Below are positions 6,036 through 7,690 of a DNA stretch of 7,690 nt, in pieces (within the stretch, counting starts at the first letter, position 1; each line of letters starts with the position of its first letter). Origin of the DNA: UBA3907 sp033810155 (GTDB lineage: Bacteria > Bacillota > Sulfobacillia > Fermentithermobacillales > Fermentithermobacillaceae); contig JAPXKJ010000048.1 of assembly GCA_033810155.1 (NCBI GenBank), positions 1 through 7,690 of the forward strand, in the 5' to 3' direction. Below the pieces are notes generated by a model, which ran no database searches, had not been told where the DNA came from, and was given only the letters and a program-made list of their open reading frames with translations. The position numbers and the translations under genes were made by a program.

Positions 6036-6045
6036 TATTGATACA

Positions 6046-6083
6046 AAGATGGTGCAGCCAATTGACTATGTCTGCACCATCTT
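6046..6083 (-). terminator. Stem-loop downstream of the second SLH gene, likely terminator
   Basis: AAGATGGTGCAG at 6046-6057 pairs perfectly with CTGCACCATCTT at 6072-6083 across a 14-nt loop. On the minus strand the stem lies about 85 nt after the SLH stop and ends in CATCTTTGTATC, so the T-run is short. Position and a 12-bp perfect stem favour a terminator, but a weak or bidirectional one. Confidence 0.5.
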
Positions 6084-6168
6084 ATGCTACGGACTTGTAA
6101 CCATTGTGTCACTTGCGAACATCTTTAACCTATAGCCAGCAAATTACGCCGCCGGATTATATATCTGA

Positions 6169-7690
6169 CTATTTTGACAGCATATTGTAAAGGACTTGCG
6201 CCATTTCTGCCCTTGTAGTCGTACTCGTCGGGAACAGCCTACCTCCGCTTCCGCTGATAGTTCCGGTTTCGACCAGAAGCGTCATTGCTTCCTTGGCCCA
6301 GGAAGCAATGTCATCCGTATCAGTAAAAGACCGAAGCGGTTTGCCGCCTGAACCTTCAGGCAACCTCCCAATGACCTTTAGGGCATTGTATAAAAGGGTG
6401 AACATCTCCTGACGAGTGATTTTCTTATCAGGTGCAAACATGTTATCACCAACGCCATTAGATATGCCTAAGCGTTTTGCTGCCGCCAGATAGCCAGTAT
6501 AATAGGTGCATCCAGCATCTGCGAAATTGTCTTCTATTTCCACATCGGGAAGTATCTCATATGCCCTCATCAGCATGACGATAAACTCCCCTCTGGTCAG
6601 ATCTGCGTCAGGGCTGAAATTCCCACTCCCGGTTCCTTTAGAGATCTCTCTTGCAGCGATGAAACTTATCGCCTTGCCATACCATGCGTTTTGAGGCACA
6701 TCCTCGAATCCAACCTTGTTGTAACCCGCAGCATACAGTGAAAAATGTGTTGTTCTGAACATGAGCATTCCTCTGGCAAGATCGTATGTGCAATTGGGTA
6801 TTACTTGGAGGTCGCCTGAATCGTTGATTCTGTAGGCAACGATAGAGTTGGTATCTTCGCGTGCCTTCGCAGCGTAGGGCACTGATACCAATACTTGCCC
6901 TCCAAACTCACCTATGGTTTTGTCGCCGGTGCTAACGCTGAGGTCAAGTACGGGTCTGTCGCCAACCTTTCTTTGCGCTTCGTGCGAAATAGAAGACGCA
7001 TCCACTATGGATATATTGACTTTGAGGTCGCCTTCTGCTTCCTTCGAAAGAAGAGAAATGGCGTCACCGCCGAAATCGATAGAGCCACAAGGCGTTGATA
7101 TCGATAACGCACCAATCCCGGCTTCCGAAGCTTGGTTCACAGCTTCTTTGGGGATTGTCATTTCCACGCTTTCAGCACCGTAAGAATCTTCCAACTTGAT
7201 TTGGACCTTGGCTACCGCGCCACCGCCTTGTCTTTTAGCTTCCTCTAAGGCTTTTCTGATGGCATCGCTTACCTGTGTCAGGCCAACTTCGGTATGTGCT
7301 TTTTTGCTTCCGTCCAAGGCAGCTGTAACTGTTGTGATAGCAGTCACTATATTTCCTTCAGAAGTTGTACTTGTTCCTCCGCTATCGACGAATGAATCGT
7401 CGCTTTCATCTAGACTATCTCTACTCCATTGTGCATAAACTGTAATAGGAGCAGTAACTGGCGTCATCGCAGTAAAGACCGTACCACGTCCGTCTGCCTG
7501 CGTGTTCCAGCCATTGAAGGTGTAACCTGATCTTGTAGGAGGTGCTGGCAATCTACCTACATTGCCACCTGAGATCACTTCTTTTGTAGAAGGATTTGCT
7601 TCAGTATCTCCGCCGTTTTTGTTGAAGGTAACCCAATAGGTGATTTGAGGAATCTTTGAGACAATCAGGCTGAAGGCTTTTTCCCTGCTT
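6169..7690 (-). CDS. SLH-domain surface protein with InlB-type repeat, 5' end outside window
   Basis: The frame is open to the window edge, well past the GTG at 7578 that might be taken as a start; codons before it (ITYWVTFNKNGGDTEANPS) complete a domain, so the true start lies outside. The visible 507 residues hold, in order: the last strand of an earlier domain (KAFSLIVSK); one InlB/Listeria-Bacteroides repeat at DNA 7423-7632 (VTFNKNGGD, RSGYTFNGW, ITVYAQW); a Ser/Thr/Asp linker; a region of about 200 residues with MTIPKEAV, SISTPCGSIDF and FRTTHFSLYAAGYN, a type common just before SLH domains in Clostridia surface proteins; and three SLH domains at about 6172-6714 (GFEDVPQNAWYGKAI, FSPDADLTRGEFIVMLMRA, FAPDKKITRQEMFTLLYNA, TRAEMAQVLYNML). 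It should be displayed on the wall, bound to secondary wall polysaccharide, perhaps as an adhesin. Confidence 0.92.
   Translation of the reverse strand, partial: SREKAFSLIVSKIPQITYWVTFNKNGGDTEANPSTKEVISGGNVGRLPAPPTRSGYTFNGWNTQADGRGTVFTAMTPVTAPITVYAQWSRDSLDESDDSFVDSGGTSTTSEGNIVTAITTVTAALDGSKKAHTEVGLTQVSDAIRKALEEAKRQGGGAVAKVQIKLEDSYGAESVEMTIPKEAVNQASEAGIGALSISTPCGSIDFGGDAISLLSKEAEGDLKVNISIVDASSISHEAQRKVGDRPVLDLSVSTGDKTIGEFGGQVLVSVPYAAKAREDTNSIVAYRINDSGDLQVIPNCTYDLARGMLMFRTTHFSLYAAGYNKVGFEDVPQNAWYGKAISFIAAREISKGTGSGNFSPDADLTRGEFIVMLMRAYEILPDVEIEDNFADAGCTYYTGYLAAAKRLGISNGVGDNMFAPDKKITRQEMFTLLYNALKVIGRLPEGSGGKPLRSFTDTDDIASWAKEAMTLLVETGTISGSGGRLFPTSTTTRAEMAQVLYNMLSK
7423..7632 (-). other. InlB/Listeria-Bacteroides repeat domain within the SLH protein
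   Basis: The 70-residue unit has the canonical strands: VTFNKNGGD at the start, a GGNVGRLPAPPTRSGYTFNGW middle with the invariant Gly-Tyr-x-Phe-x-Gly-Trp, and VTAPITVYAQW at the end. Such beta-grasp-like repeats serve as spacer or interaction modules in large surface proteins. More copies may lie upstream, outside the window. Confidence 0.85.

Larger units (their letters stand above)
5620..6168. other. Intergenic region between DUF4097 and SLH genes
   Basis: About 550 bp with no convincing gene. It contains a possible minus-strand promoter (5812-5840), an unassigned 30-codon minus-strand frame (5732-5824), one copy of the dispersed palindrome (6008-6035) and a 12-bp stem-loop (6046-6083). 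The stretch 5850-5890 is notably AT-rich. Confidence 0.5.

Noticed and set aside
6895..7438. Plus-strand frames opposite the second SLH gene
   Set aside because: Antisense shadows of a well-supported SLH/InlB coding frame, without ribosome sites or family motifs.

Overview
The window looks like chromosomal DNA from a Gram-positive, Clostridia-type Bacillota. It carries two proteins with triple S-layer-homology (SLH) domains, a membrane-anchored NodB-type deacetylase, purine-rich Shine-Dalgarno sites with frequent GTG starts, and remnants of a Tn4451-like large serine recombinase. I cannot name a species.

Layout. (1) Positions 1-107, minus strand: the first 35 codons of a small XRE-type helix-turn-helix regulator cut off by the window edge. 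(2) 288-583, plus: relics of a mobile element. A TnpW-like reading frame runs into the N-terminus of a TnpX-type large serine recombinase that is broken by a one-base deletion inside its catalytic R-L-S motif and then ends. (3) 789-2123, plus: a secreted protein with two beta-sandwich-like domains and three C-terminal SLH domains, followed by a likely intrinsic terminator. (4) 2124-2644: intergenic, holding a perfect 31-bp inverted repeat made of a GTACCGTCCCC-type dispersed palindrome. (5) 2645-4486, plus: a membrane-anchored fusion of an SGNH-hydrolase-like domain with a NodB/CE4 polysaccharide deacetylase, overlapping by 8 nt with the first 31 codons of an acyl carrier protein gene. That gene stops just before the codon for the phosphopantetheine-bearing serine would be expected. 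(6) 4594-5619, minus: a DUF4097-type beta-repeat protein. (7) 5620-6168: mostly non-coding, with a second, single copy of the palindrome and a 12-bp stem-loop that probably ends the next gene. (8) 6169-7690, minus: the C-terminal 507 residues of a large surface protein with an InlB/Listeria-Bacteroides repeat and three SLH domains; its 5' end lies outside the window.

How the parts may fit together. The intact genes mostly concern the cell envelope. SLH domains bind secondary cell-wall polysaccharide, and in Bacillus SGNH and MBOAT proteins acylate that polymer. An SGNH-deacetylase fusion overlapping an acyl carrier protein start resembles one end of a dlt-like wall-acylation operon whose remaining genes are missing here. 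The carrier protein seems to have been cut by a rearrangement next to the DUF4097 gene. With the recombinase relic and the dispersed palindromes, the segment reads as a surface-protein island that has been rearranged several times. I found no CRISPR array, tRNA or rRNA gene.
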